A stretch of DNA of 19,159 nt from Treponema sp. UBA1798 (lineage in GTDB: Bacteria; Spirochaetota; Spirochaetia; Treponematales; Treponemataceae): NCBI GenBank assembly GCA_002319875.1, contig DCFS01000114.1, forward strand, positions 1 to 19,159, written 5' to 3'. Under the pieces are notes generated by a model that was not told the origin of the DNA, did not search any database, and worked only from the letters and a program-made list of their open reading frames with translations. The position numbers were made by a program, and so were the translations under genes. Positions 5,769 through 13,876 of this stretch are shown here, in pieces. Position 1 is the stretch's first letter; the number at the start of each line of letters is the position of its first letter.

Positions 5769-6530
5769 TCAGTTATCGGTTTCATTCTGGTCTATTGTTA
5801 CAGAGCCAAGATGAAGAACCAGGCTGTATGATGTCGTGTAGGAAGAATCACGCCCTACTGCGACAGCGTACATATCTACATACCACTTACCGCTTGAAGA
5901 TGCAGTACCATATTCAACATCGTCATCACCGCTGACCGGAACAGCATTGTCATCGTCTGATGACGTCCTGCCGAAATCAAACGTGTATTTATTTCCGACA
6001 CGAAGCGGAACAGCAAGCTCCGTACCGGCTATGGTTATTTTTGCGGCATAATCGTTACTCGAACCGTAATGCATCAGACGTATATATACACGACGGTTAC
6101 TGCCAGTTGCAGATACAAGAGGCGTTATAGTTCCGCTGTCCGTTCCAAGCTGCTGATATTCATATGTTTCAATCATTTTTGTCGCTGCTGAAGAATAGTT
6201 ACTGCTCGTATTAACAGAACTTATAGACGAATTACGGGAAAGCATTGTCGAATAATTGTTATATATTTTATAATAAACAGCCGTACCAAGGAACACAAAA
6301 TCCGAACTGCTGCTAAGATAATCCGTCATACCGGATTCACGCGTCAGAAAATCAAAGTATTTTGCAGTATAGTCCGTCGTTGTATACGACGGACTATTAT
6401 AAGTAACAGTCGGAGCATCCAGGGTATAATATTCCGTAAGGCCGCACCCTGAAAAGGAAACAAGACAACTGCAAAAAGAAATCAGAACTAAATAAAACAC
6501 TTTTTTTTCAATTGTACTTTTTCCCCACAT
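5769..6530 (-). CDS. Predicted lipoprotein, Ser/Tyr/Thr-rich, unknown function
   Basis: A 253-residue protein not recognised by family. The N-terminus is a lipoprotein signal: positively charged start (K4, K9, K10), hydrophobic core FYLVLISFCSCLVSF, then FSGC with Cys29 as the likely lipidated residue. The relaxed lipobox is of the kind seen in spirochaetes. The mature part is rich in Ser, Thr and Tyr, with an Asp-rich patch near residues 190-207 and a predicted beta-rich C-terminal half (VRV/YIRLMHYG, KITIAGTELAVPLRVG, YSLVLHLGSVTI). It would sit on the periplasmic face of a membrane or on the surface. No Shine-Dalgarno is evident before ATG 6530. It follows the TPR gene by 30 nt and is probably co-transcribed. 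A 12-bp inverted repeat lies in its early coding region. Confidence 0.75.
   Translation of the reverse strand: MWGKSTIEKKVFYLVLISFCSCLVSFSGCGLTEYYTLDAPTVTYNSPSYTTTDYTAKYFDFLTRESGMTDYLSSSSDFVFLGTAVYYKIYNNYSTMLSRNSSISSVNTSSNYSSAATKMIETYEYQQLGTDSGTITPLVSATGSNRRVYIRLMHYGSSNDYAAKITIAGTELAVPLRVGNKYTFDFGRTSSDDDNAVPVSGDDDVEYGTASSSGKWYVDMYAVAVGRDSSYTTSYSLVLHLGSVTIDQNETDN
6369..6397. repeat. Perfect 12-bp inverted repeat inside the lipoprotein gene
   Basis: ATAGTCCGTCGT (6369-6380) and ACGACGGACTAT (6386-6397) pair perfectly around a 5-nt loop. It lies about 135 nt into the lipoprotein coding sequence and encodes part of an SPSYTTTDY stretch. The mRNA must fold a strong hairpin here. Confidence 0.85.
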
Positions 6531-6560
6531 ACGTACTATAACAAATACCGGTCGCAGGAG

Positions 6561-7241
6561 TTACTCAATGCTGCCGGCAATTTTCAATACAAGAAGGCGG
6601 CTTTTTGCAAGCTGTGCCCATGAACCGGAAGAACCTTTATCATTCAGTTTTTTGTAAACCTCTGCTGCACCTTTAAAATCCTGTTTTCCCTCTTTAATAC
6701 GGCCGATGCTGAACAGCGCATGTTCGGTTTCAAAAAAATCAGGAGTATCGGCAGCTTTCTGATAATACGAAATGGCACTGTCCGTATCGTTAAGTTCTTC
6801 GCTGCATACAGCTGCATTAAAATAAGCAAGCGGTACGGTATATGATTTTCTGCCGGATTTTGCAGCCTCAAGCCAGTATGTACGGGCCTGTATATAATCT
6901 TTTTTCTGAAAAGAAAGCTCCGCAGCAAGCATAGTTGCACGGACTCCGACAATTCCTCCTTTTTTTACAAGAGGTGCAAGATTTTCCATAGCAATTTTAC
7001 GGCGGGCATCAAGATCGGTTTCTGATAAATCAGAAGATTTATTTGTGAGCGTATAGGTAATCATATCGATTTCAGAAAGCCCTTTTTCTGCCGACTTTGT
7101 AAGGACTGTAATTACAATGCCATAGACCAGTATTGCAACAACAAATACGGTCACAACGGACACAACTGCTACACGATAATTAGTAAGAAAACCATCAAGG
7201 CTTTCACTTGCTGATCTTTTTTCTGATATTTTTCCAGCCAT
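6561..7241 (-). CDS. Membrane-anchored TPR protein
   Basis: A 226-residue protein with one membrane segment near the N-terminus (about residues 22-47, VAVVSVVTVFVVAILVYGIV) and TPR-like helical pairs behind it (about 90-215). Repeat cores are ATMLAAELSFQKKDYIQARTY, AYFNAAVCSEELNDTDSAIS and HALFSIGRIKEGKQDFKGAA. The layout resembles YfgM-type ancillary envelope proteins, with the TPR part outside the cytoplasm, but I would not assign a symbol. ATG 7241 is preferred over a TTG three codons upstream, because GAGGAG (7257-7252) lies 10 nt from the ATG but only 1 nt from the TTG. It lies 61 nt after the sigma-54 activator and 30 nt before the lipoprotein, suggesting one transcript. Confidence 0.8.
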   Translation of the reverse strand: MAGKISEKRSASESLDGFLTNYRVAVVSVVTVFVVAILVYGIVITVLTKSAEKGLSEIDMITYTLTNKSSDLSETDLDARRKIAMENLAPLVKKGGIVGVRATMLAAELSFQKKDYIQARTYWLEAAKSGRKSYTVPLAYFNAAVCSEELNDTDSAISYYQKAADTPDFFETEHALFSIGRIKEGKQDFKGAAEVYKKLNDKGSSGSWAQLAKSRLLVLKIAGSIE

Positions 7242-7302
7242 AGTATACAAACTCCTCTAAAGACACGCTTATTAAACAGAGTGCCCTTAATACACTGTTT
7301 TT

Positions 7303-8862
7303 CTATTTTGCATCACGGATATGCAGTTCGTTTAACAAACGTGAAACATATGTCCGCTGTATTCCCAATATTTTGCCTGTTTCTGTCTGATTCCATGATG
7401 TTTCAGACAGTATCCTCATAATATATGCCTTCTTAAAACGGTCAAGTGCCGTTTTAAGAGAGCGGTCACCATCCGGTGCTGAACTTATTTCATCAACAGC
7501 CTTTCGTATCCCGGATCCTTCGCTTTCAACATGCATTTCGCTTCCTGAAATTCTCAAATCCTGAACCTGGACAAGCGGCGGTTTACCAAGCACACAGGCA
7601 CGTTCAATGGAATTTTCAAGTTCTCTGATGTTTCCCGGCCAATAATACGAATACAATACCCGCATGGCAGCTGCAGAAAATCCGAGAAAGTTCTTTTTGG
7701 TTGCATCTCCAAATTTCTTAAGAAAAAAAGAAGCAAGCGGTTCAATATCTTCCTTGCGCTCACGAAGCGGCGGAATATTTATCGGAAGGACATTCAACCG
7801 GTAGTACAAATCACTCCGGAAAGTCCTTTCCTTTACCATAGCCTCCAGATCACGGTTGGTTGCAGCCACTATGCGCACATCAACCGTGATGGTATCACTG
7901 GAACCGACCTTTTCGAATTGACGTGACTGAATGACACGCAGTAACTTAGTCTGAAGATCAAGAGGAACTTCTCCGATCTCATCCAGAAACAGCGTACCGC
8001 CGTCAGCAACTTCAAAACGTCCTTTCCGGTCGGTAAATGCATCAGTAAAAGCGCCCTTGACATGTCCAAATAATTCACTTTCAAGCAATGGCGGAGAAAG
8101 TGCAGCACAATTCACACGAATGAAAGGTTTTCCATTACGCAGACTCTTCAAATGTAATTGTTCTGCAAAGAGTTCTTTTCCAACCCCACTTTCTCCGGTT
8201 ATCAGTACGGAAGAATTGGTTTTTGCAACTTCCTCTATAACATGCAGCAGGTCAAGAATAACGGAACTTTTTGCAATAAAGGTATGATAACCACTTCCGG
8301 AAGTCAGATTATTTTGTAATACTGAAATTTTATCCTGGGCAGAACGATAAGAATCGGCATTTTGGTATGCAATACTTGCCTGATTACTCAGCATCTCAAG
8401 TATCTCAAGATCATTTCTATCAAATTTCCGATTATCAGCCTTATTTATAAGTTCTATAACTCCTATGCAGATATTCTTAACACGCATAGGCACTGCAATC
8501 ATAGTTTTTGAAACATACCCCGTTTTTTTTTGTACATCACTAAAAAAACGGGGATCTTTAGGAATATCATTAATTATAACATGCTGATTATTTGCAGCGA
8601 CCCAGCCGGCAATACTTTTTCTGTCAACAGGAATACTCTTTGCTTCTGCCCCCTTGGGACCAAGAGCTACCGCAAAACTTAAAGCATTATCAGCCTTGTT
8701 GACAAGTAACAAAGAAGAAGATTCACATTCAACAAGACGCATCGCTGATTCAAGAATATAAACCAGCAATGCGTTGACATCAGAATAATTCGAATTTATA
8801 CGTTCATTAATTTCGATGAGTGTTTTCAGTTTCTCCAAACCAATCGAGTTCATGTCACCCAT
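7303..8862 (-). CDS. Sigma-54-dependent transcriptional activator (GAF, AAA+, Fis HTH)
   Basis: A 519-residue enhancer-binding protein. Residues about 25-170 form a GAF sensor domain (small-molecule or redox input). The AAA+ domain covers about 195-430 with Walker A GESGVGKE (223-230), the sigma-54-contacting loop as GAFTDA (270-275) in place of the usual GAFTGA, Walker B LFLDEIGE (291-298), and FRSDLYYRLNVLP with the arginine-finger region. The C-terminus (about 470-515) is a Fis-type HTH (LKTALDRFKKAYIMRIL...NQTETGKILGIQRTYVSRLL). It uses ATP to open promoters bound by RpoN holoenzyme. There is no receiver domain and no kinase neighbour, so input is probably via GAF. It lies 9 nt after rpsA, is likely co-transcribed and translationally coupled. 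Start ATG 8862; ATG 8853 is an alternative. Confidence 0.93.
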   Translation of the reverse strand: MGDMNSIGLEKLKTLIEINERINSNYSDVNALLVYILESAMRLVECESSSLLLVNKADNALSFAVALGPKGAEAKSIPVDRKSIAGWVAANNQHVIINDIPKDPRFFSDVQKKTGYVSKTMIAVPMRVKNICIGVIELINKADNRKFDRNDLEILEMLSNQASIAYQNADSYRSAQDKISVLQNNLTSGSGYHTFIAKSSVILDLLHVIEEVAKTNSSVLITGESGVGKELFAEQLHLKSLRNGKPFIRVNCAALSPPLLESELFGHVKGAFTDAFTDRKGRFEVADGGTLFLDEIGEVPLDLQTKLLRVIQSRQFEKVGSSDTITVDVRIVAATNRDLEAMVKERTFRSDLYYRLNVLPINIPPLRERKEDIEPLASFFLKKFGDATKKNFLGFSAAAMRVLYSYYWPGNIRELENSIERACVLGKPPLVQVQDLRISGSEMHVESEGSGIRKAVDEISSAPDGDRSLKTALDRFKKAYIMRILSETSWNQTETGKILGIQRTYVSRLLNELHIRDAK

Positions 8863-8871
8863 CGAATTAAC

Positions 8872-10590
8872 TTAATCGTTTTTCTGCGTTTTTATAAAAT
8901 CACCGAGTGTATACGCACCGTCGTCATCACTATTGGACGATGACATATATTGCGAAATTTCTTCGCGCTGCTGTTTCTTCTTGAATTCCTTTACAGAAAA
9001 GGCGACCTTTTCTCTTTCTGTATTTACATCGACAACATATACATTGATCTTGTCACCGACATTATATTTCTTTACAGCCTCTTCGAACGGTACTTCACGA
9101 TCATCACTCAGATTAGATTTATTTACCAGTCCTTCTATTCCGCCGGGTGCTTTAACAAAGATACCAAAATCCGTTATAGAAGTGATTTCACCTTCAAGCG
9201 TGGAACCCGGTTTATAGGCAGAAGCAAACTGCTTCCAAGGATCATCTGAAAGCTGCTTAATACCAAGACGTATCCGGCGGTTTTCCGGATCAGCTTCAAG
9301 AATCATAACCTCAAGTTCCTGATCAACAACGAGTTCACTGCCAGGATGTTTAACTTTTTTAGTCCATGAAATATCGTCTACATGAAGGAAGCCGTCTATA
9401 CCCTCTTCAAGAGAAACGAAAGCCCCTACATTGGTAATTTTTACGATCTTACCTTTTACATGCTCTCCCACCGGATATTTTTCACCGATAGTATCCCATG
9501 GATTCGCAGTGACCTGCTTCAGTCCCAAAGATACACGTCCGGCCTGAATATCATAACCGAGGATCATACATTCAACTTCATCACCAACATTTACCATGTC
9601 GGACGGTTTGTTTATTTTTTTCGTCCATGAAAATTCACTAATATGAGCAAGACCTTCAATGCCTTCCTCAAGTTCGATGAAAGCACCAAAATCAGTCAGT
9701 TTGGTAACATGTCCCTTTACAATATCGTTAACATGATATCTTTCTTCAAAATGTATCCATGGATCTTCCGTAAAATGCTTCAAAGAAAGATTTATTCTCT
9801 TTTCAGCAGGCTCAAGCCGGATAACTTTCAGCTCTATTTCCTGCCCTTTTTTTACGAAATCCTTTGGACGGGTAACATGTCCCCAACTCATGTCGTTGAT
9901 ATGGAGCAGACCGTCAAATCCACCAAGATCAATAAAGGCACCAAAACTGGTAAAACTCTTTACCGTTCCTTTTACTGTATCACCGATTTTTATAGTATTG
10001 AAGAAATTTTCACGATTCTTTTCTATTTGTTCTTCCAGATATTTTCTACGGTTAACTACAACGTTTGCCTTATTATCTGAATAAAGACGCTCTATATAAA
10101 ATTTTGCTTTCAAACCAACAAGGGATTCCGGTTTGTCGACCTTCTGGCTATCTGACTGGCTGATCGGCAGGAATGCATGTATATCACCACCCAGATTAAC
10201 CTCAAAACCGCCTTTTACAACTTTGGAAACCGTGCCCTCAACGGCACTCTTTTCGTCAAATGCCTTCCGGATATCCTTCCACATCTGTTTGGCATCAGCT
10301 TTAAGTTTAGAAACTTCCGGACCATTTCTGCCATTTTTCTTCAGGAGAACGACAGTAACTGGCTCTCCCACTTTTGGCAGACCATCTGCGAACTCCGCTA
10401 CCGGAATTTTTCCCTCAGATTTGTATCCGATATCTACGAATACAAAGTCATCAGTTACCTGGATGACCTTTCCATCAACAAGTTGCCCGTCTTCCAGTGT
10501 ACCGAGACTTTTAAGAGATTCTTCTAATTGTGTCTGAATGTTACCTGTGGAGTTCTGGGTTTCATTCTTTTCCACTTCCATCTGTTCCAT
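8872..10590 (-). CDS. rpsA: 30S ribosomal protein S1
   Basis: A 572-residue protein with six S1 (OB-fold) repeats at about 36-101, 119-185, 202-270, 287-356, 374-443 and 460-530. The later repeats carry the classic FGAFI-x-L and GLLHI/GLAHIS signatures. The length fits the long, six-domain S1 of proteobacterial type. S1 binds mRNA near the start codon and helps unwind it on the 30S subunit. Repeats 1-2 are the more divergent ones that dock on the ribosome in well-studied homologues. AGGG lies 6 nt before ATG 10590. It follows cmk by 9 nt, the common cmk-rpsA pairing, and leads into the sigma-54 activator 9 nt downstream. It is on the same transcript as recA-scpAB unless internal promoters exist. 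Confidence 0.96.
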   Translation of the reverse strand: MEQMEVEKNETQNSTGNIQTQLEESLKSLGTLEDGQLVDGKVIQVTDDFVFVDIGYKSEGKIPVAEFADGLPKVGEPVTVVLLKKNGRNGPEVSKLKADAKQMWKDIRKAFDEKSAVEGTVSKVVKGGFEVNLGGDIHAFLPISQSDSQKVDKPESLVGLKAKFYIERLYSDNKANVVVNRRKYLEEQIEKNRENFFNTIKIGDTVKGTVKSFTSFGAFIDLGGFDGLLHINDMSWGHVTRPKDFVKKGQEIELKVIRLEPAEKRINLSLKHFTEDPWIHFEERYHVNDIVKGHVTKLTDFGAFIELEEGIEGLAHISEFSWTKKINKPSDMVNVGDEVECMILGYDIQAGRVSLGLKQVTANPWDTIGEKYPVGEHVKGKIVKITNVGAFVSLEEGIDGFLHVDDISWTKKVKHPGSELVVDQELEVMILEADPENRRIRLGIKQLSDDPWKQFASAYKPGSTLEGEITSITDFGIFVKAPGGIEGLVNKSNLSDDREVPFEEAVKKYNVGDKINVYVVDVNTEREKVAFSVKEFKKKQQREEISQYMSSSNSDDDGAYTLGDFIKTQKND

Positions 10591-10599
10591 TGTAAACCC

Positions 10600-11232
10600 T
10601 TATTTATGAATTTTGTTTATAATTATCGCACAAACCTGCTCAATGGTCAAGTCCGATGTATCTATATATATGGCATCAGGAGCTATTCTGAGAGCACCTT
10701 CCGTTTTATTTTTATCGATGGTATCCCGCTTTTTTATGGCTTCTTTTATCTGTTCCAGCGTCATATTACTTACACCCTGATCAAAACGGCGCTTTGCCTG
10801 CACATCGATAGAAGCATCAAGATAAAATTTATATTCTGCTCCGGGGAATACAACTGTTGTCATATCACGACCTTCGCAAACGATGCTTTGAGATTCTGTT
10901 ATTTCACGCATACGGAGATTTACCAGGTGTCGTATTTCCGGAATAGCGGATATCTGGGCTACACAGGCACTCACCGCATCACTATGCAGTTGTAATTCCA
11001 CATCCGCTCCATTTAAGATAAGATGGGAATTCTCATAATCCAGTTTTTGTCTGCTGCAGAAATCGAATACAACCTGTTTATCTTCAAGATTAGTACCGGC
11101 ATTGAGCAATGCCAGCGTAAGCGCCCGGTAAAAACTGCCACTGTTCAAATATGTTACGCCAAGTCTCTCTGCAATAATTCCTGCAATCGTACTTTTACCG
11201 GTACCGGCTGGTCCGTCTATAGCAATTATCAT
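10600..11232 (-). CDS. cmk: Cytidylate kinase
   Basis: Phosphorylates CMP/dCMP with ATP for RNA, DNA and phospholipid precursors. The 210-residue protein, slightly shorter than the usual ~225, starts with the P-loop GPAGTGKS (residues 7-14) and LNSGSFYRALTLALL (CMP-binding start). CEGRDMTTVVFPGAEYKFYLDAS is the family's conserved central block, and IKKRDTIDKNKTEGALRIAPDAIYIDTS the C-terminal signature. ATG 11232 overlaps the rluB stop by 4 bp (ATGA), with GGAGG just upstream, so the two are translationally coupled. Located directly before rpsA as in many bacteria; some lineages fuse the two, but here a stop codon and 9 nt separate them. Confidence 0.95.
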   Translation of the reverse strand: MIIAIDGPAGTGKSTIAGIIAERLGVTYLNSGSFYRALTLALLNAGTNLEDKQVVFDFCSRQKLDYENSHLILNGADVELQLHSDAVSACVAQISAIPEIRHLVNLRMREITESQSIVCEGRDMTTVVFPGAEYKFYLDASIDVQAKRRFDQGVSNMTLEQIKEAIKKRDTIDKNKTEGALRIAPDAIYIDTSDLTIEQVCAIIINKIHK

Positions 11233-12005
11233 AATTCCTCCGAATATAGTATTTTCTTTTTACAAAGCGCAATGAGGCCTGAAACTTCAGCAGCAGACAG
11301 TTCCCGGAACTGCCCCGGCTGAAGTCCGTCTATACAAATATTGCCTATTCTTATACGCATAAGATGCTTAATACCAACTTCAACAGATTCAAAGACCCGG
11401 CGGATTTCTCTGTTCTTTCCTTCTATCAGAACAATTCTCATACGGCGGGCATTAAGCTGTTCCGCATCTACACATTGATAGAATACTTCTTGCACCCGGA
11501 TGCCTTTCTTAAAATCAGAAGCGAGCATCCGCGGTATCGGGAGACTCGTATCTACAATATATTCTTTTTCCAGTTCCGCAGAAGGATGGGAAAGTATTTT
11601 TGCAAATTCACCATCATTAGTAAACAGAATCAGCCCGGTACTAAACATATCCAGGCGCCCGACATTATATAAACGCTCCCGGAAAGCATCTTTCAGCAGA
11701 TCAGCTGCGACAGGACGTTCCTTTTCATCAGCCAGAGAACAGACATAACCTGACGGTTTATTCAATAGAACATATCGTTTTTTTTCTTCCGGACAGACAG
11801 ATTTTCCATCTACACAAACGGCATCAAAAGCGCTCACCTTTGTCCCCATTTCCGTAACGACGGATCCGTTTACCGTTACCCTGCCATCAGCAATTATTCT
11901 TTCACTGGCCCGACGGCTTGCTACACCACAATGCGCGAGGTACATTTGAAGACGCATAGACTGCTCCGGTTTTTCAGAATTATCTTGCAAGTTCGAACCT
12001 CTCAT
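11229..12005 (-). CDS. rluB: RsuA/RluB-family rRNA pseudouridine synthase
   Basis: Converts a specific uridine in rRNA to pseudouridine; most likely a large-subunit RluB-type enzyme. It has an N-terminal S4 RNA-binding domain (MRLQMYLAHCGVASRRASER...GRVTVNG) and a synthase domain with catalytic Asp119 in VGRLDMFSTGLILFTNDGE. The family's KEYIV, GKNREIRRVF and L-x-R-I-R-I-G blocks are also present. The frame opens at a TTG (12020). I list ATG 12005, which has AGAGG 3 nt upstream and overlaps scpB by 26 bp. ATG 11957 is a serious alternative: it begins right at the S4 domain, has GGAG at 6 nt, and removes the overlap. Symbol is by best family fit; RsuA or RluE/F type is not fully excluded. The scpB-rluB-cmk order is common. 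Confidence 0.9.
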   Translation of the reverse strand: MRGSNLQDNSEKPEQSMRLQMYLAHCGVASRRASERIIADGRVTVNGSVVTEMGTKVSAFDAVCVDGKSVCPEEKKRYVLLNKPSGYVCSLADEKERPVAADLLKDAFRERLYNVGRLDMFSTGLILFTNDGEFAKILSHPSAELEKEYIVDTSLPIPRMLASDFKKGIRVQEVFYQCVDAEQLNARRMRIVLIEGKNREIRRVFESVEVGIKHLMRIRIGNICIDGLQPGQFRELSAAEVSGLIALCKKKILYSEEL

Positions 12006-12534
12006 TTTCCTCTTCGCCAAGTTTCGGAAGATCTGAGATGCTGTTTAATCTGAAGAATTTAAGAAAATCTTTTGTTGTCCCGTATTGTACCGGTTTTCCG
12101 GGAACATCCTTCTTCCCGACTTCCTTTATCAGATTTCTCTCGAGAAGTAAACGAATCATATTATCAGCTGAAACACCACGAATTGATTCGACTTCGGCAC
12201 GGGTAATCGGCTGGGAATAGGCAATAATTGAAAGCGTCTCTATAGCGGAACGGGAAAGTCTGCCATCATTTTTGTTACCATATCGTTCTTTCAATACTTC
12301 CCATAATTCTTTCTTCGGTACCAGCACCCAGCCCCCTGTTATCTGTGCAAGTTCAATACCGGAATTGTCAGTCTTGTATTTATCTTTTAATAATTCAAGG
12401 CACTGCTGGACAACCTCTACCGATAACTGCGAAATCACTGACAGAGATTTGTCAGTAAGAGGTTCGTTTTCCAGGAATAATATTGCTTCAATAAGTGATG
12501 ATTCTTTTTCCAAATGCAACTCCATACCTACCAT
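11980..12534 (-). CDS. scpB: Segregation and condensation protein B
   Basis: A 184-residue kleisin-associated winged-helix protein, the partner of ScpA and SMC in chromosome condensation and segregation. Two winged-helix domains are visible: SSLIEAILFLENEPLTDKSL... at the N-terminus and LSRSAIETLSIIAYSQPITRAEVESIRGVS in the middle, the family's strongest signature. The C-terminal block follows as ERNLIKEVGKKDVPGKPVQYGTTKDFLKFFRLNSISDLP. The acidic tail ends EEENERFELAR. ATG 12534 lies 6 nt after the scpA stop; no strong Shine-Dalgarno is seen, so translation is probably coupled to scpA. ScpB dimers bind the ScpA linker and bias the SMC complex. A second ATG at residue 4 is possible. Confidence 0.95.
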   Translation of the reverse strand: MVGMELHLEKESSLIEAILFLENEPLTDKSLSVISQLSVEVVQQCLELLKDKYKTDNSGIELAQITGGWVLVPKKELWEVLKERYGNKNDGRLSRSAIETLSIIAYSQPITRAEVESIRGVSADNMIRLLLERNLIKEVGKKDVPGKPVQYGTTKDFLKFFRLNSISDLPKLGEEENERFELAR

Positions 12535-12540
12535 ACAGGA

Positions 12541-13338
12541 TCAGGCTGCCTTATAACGGCATATTTTTATATCACCAAACAGTTTATTCTGATAGATGCT
12601 CGCCATTTTAAATTTAACGGCTTCAAGAATAGCCATAAACGCACAGATTACATCCATTTCGTTCCCTGTACGGACTATAAGATCCGTGAACATACATTCT
12701 CCCTTGTTATCGAGCAATTCGTTCATCAAAGTAATCTTTTCATTAATAGAAATTTCTTCATACATATTGAGGATTTTTTCATTTGAATAGATTGAAACCA
12801 TATCATGGAAAACTTTCTGCATCTGCTGAAGAAGATCCCACGTATCTATTCTTTCCCACTGTGAACCATCGTCTTCAAAAGGCAGAATACGTTGAATTTT
12901 TTTCCGTTCGAAGCTCCATTCTGTTTCATCTTCCTTTTCTTCCATAAGATCCGATAGTTTTTTGAATCGCTGATACTCGATCAGTTTATCAACCAATTCC
13001 TGCCGGGGATCTTCAATATCATCATCATCGTTGGAAATTTCTACAGGAAGCAACATACGGCTTTTTATATAAATAAGTTTCGCTGCCCAGCTGTAAAATT
13101 CCGAAAGATCCCCCAAGTCTGTCTCTACGGCATAATCGAGATAATCAAGATATTGCTCCGTTATTTGCGCGATAGGAATATCATAAATATTGATCTTGCT
13201 CTCCCTTATCAGAGTCCACAGCAGATCAAGGGGACCTTCAAATTCCCCTGCAGTATATGTTCTGTATGGACCGGGTTTTCGTTCCCGTACTTCCCCGGTA
13301 TACTGTTTATTCTGCTCTATGACATTATTCCGTTCCAT
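12541..13338 (-). CDS. scpA: Segregation and condensation protein A (kleisin)
   Basis: A 265-residue kleisin that bridges SMC heads and binds ScpB. The family signature GEFEGPLDLLWTLIRESKINIYDIPIAQITEQYLDYL is at residues 31-68. It is followed by SEFYSWAAKLIYIKSRMLLP, an acidic linker (NDDDDIEDPRQELVDKLIEYQRFKKL), and a C-terminal winged-helix segment (about 185-250). Trp replaces the usual third Leu in the GPLDLLL stretch, a mild variation. GGAGG lies 6 nt upstream of ATG 13338, inside the end of folK, and the two genes overlap by 14 bp. Coupled with scpB, it should give stoichiometric subunits. The smc gene is not in the window. Confidence 0.95.
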   Translation of the reverse strand: MERNNVIEQNKQYTGEVRERKPGPYRTYTAGEFEGPLDLLWTLIRESKINIYDIPIAQITEQYLDYLDYAVETDLGDLSEFYSWAAKLIYIKSRMLLPVEISNDDDDIEDPRQELVDKLIEYQRFKKLSDLMEEKEDETEWSFERKKIQRILPFEDDGSQWERIDTWDLLQQMQKVFHDMVSIYSNEKILNMYEEISINEKITLMNELLDNKGECMFTDLIVRTGNEMDVICAFMAILEAVKFKMASIYQNKLFGDIKICRYKAA

Positions 13339-13876
13339 GAACTGCCTCCGGGAAAAAATAATTCCGGAAATCAGTTGAAGACATAAACGGTTTTACATCC
13401 TGATCCGGAAGCTTCTGTAAATAAGCACTAAATATTTCCCTTTCTATAGAATCGGCATTTTCTGTTAAAATCTCGAGAGCTGGAACAAGAATAAAAGCAC
13501 GTTCCGGCAAACGCGGATGCGGAATCTGCAAGTCAGGCTGATCCATGGTAATATTTCCGAACAATTCAATATCTATATCCATGGAACGGGGACCAAACCT
13601 GATTTCCCTGCATCTATTTCTGCCAAGTGAAGTTTCCAGATCGTGTATAAAACCGAGTAACTCATACGGATTATCAATTTCCATCATGCCGATCACAGCC
13701 ATATTATAAAAATCAGATTGATCCGCTACATACATAGCTTTGGTACGGTATACAGAAGAGCACACCATATTTTCCATTTTTTTCTGTAACGCTGCACATG
13801 AAAGCCCAAGCAGTTCCAGGGAAGAACGCCCCTCAAAAGACGTATTCGATCCGAGTCCCAGCAATATACGGTTCAA
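13325..13876 (-). CDS. folK: 6-hydroxymethyl-7,8-dihydropterin pyrophosphokinase
   Basis: Transfers pyrophosphate from ATP to hydroxymethyldihydropterin in folate synthesis. The 183-residue sequence has LGLGSN at the N-terminus, YNMAVIG with the pterin loop, and the defining LGRNRCREIRFGPRSMDIDIELFGN block carrying the Mg2+-binding Asp pair. HPRLPERAFILVPALEI follows. The C-terminus runs about 25 residues beyond the usual ~160-residue enzyme. The start codon is TTG (13876-13874), immediately abutting the recA TAG with zero spacing, and GGAGG lies inside the recA end 11 nt upstream. Downstream it overlaps scpA. No other folate genes are present, so folK is a passenger in a DNA-maintenance operon. 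Confidence 0.94.
   Translation of the reverse strand: MNRILLGLGSNTSFEGRSSLELLGLSCAALQKKMENMVCSSVYRTKAMYVADQSDFYNMAVIGMMEIDNPYELLGFIHDLETSLGRNRCREIRFGPRSMDIDIELFGNITMDQPDLQIPHPRLPERAFILVPALEILTENADSIEREIFSAYLQKLPDQDVKPFMSSTDFRNYFFPEAVHGTE

Noticed and set aside
7242..7302. Terminator between the sigma-54 activator and the TPR gene
   Set aside because: A partial stem (AAACAG with CTGTTT, bulged further in) is present, but it is short, lacks a T tract, and the genes look co-transcribed.
9643..10080. Open frame of 145 codons on the plus strand opposite rpsA
   Set aside because: It is antisense to a clear S1 protein, has no domain logic, ribosome-binding site or promoter, and its composition is that of a reverse-strand shadow.
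10528..10995. Open frame of 155 codons on the plus strand opposite cmk
   Set aside because: It lies almost wholly opposite conserved cmk; Phe/Ile/Tyr-rich composition and lack of any start signal mark it as a shadow.
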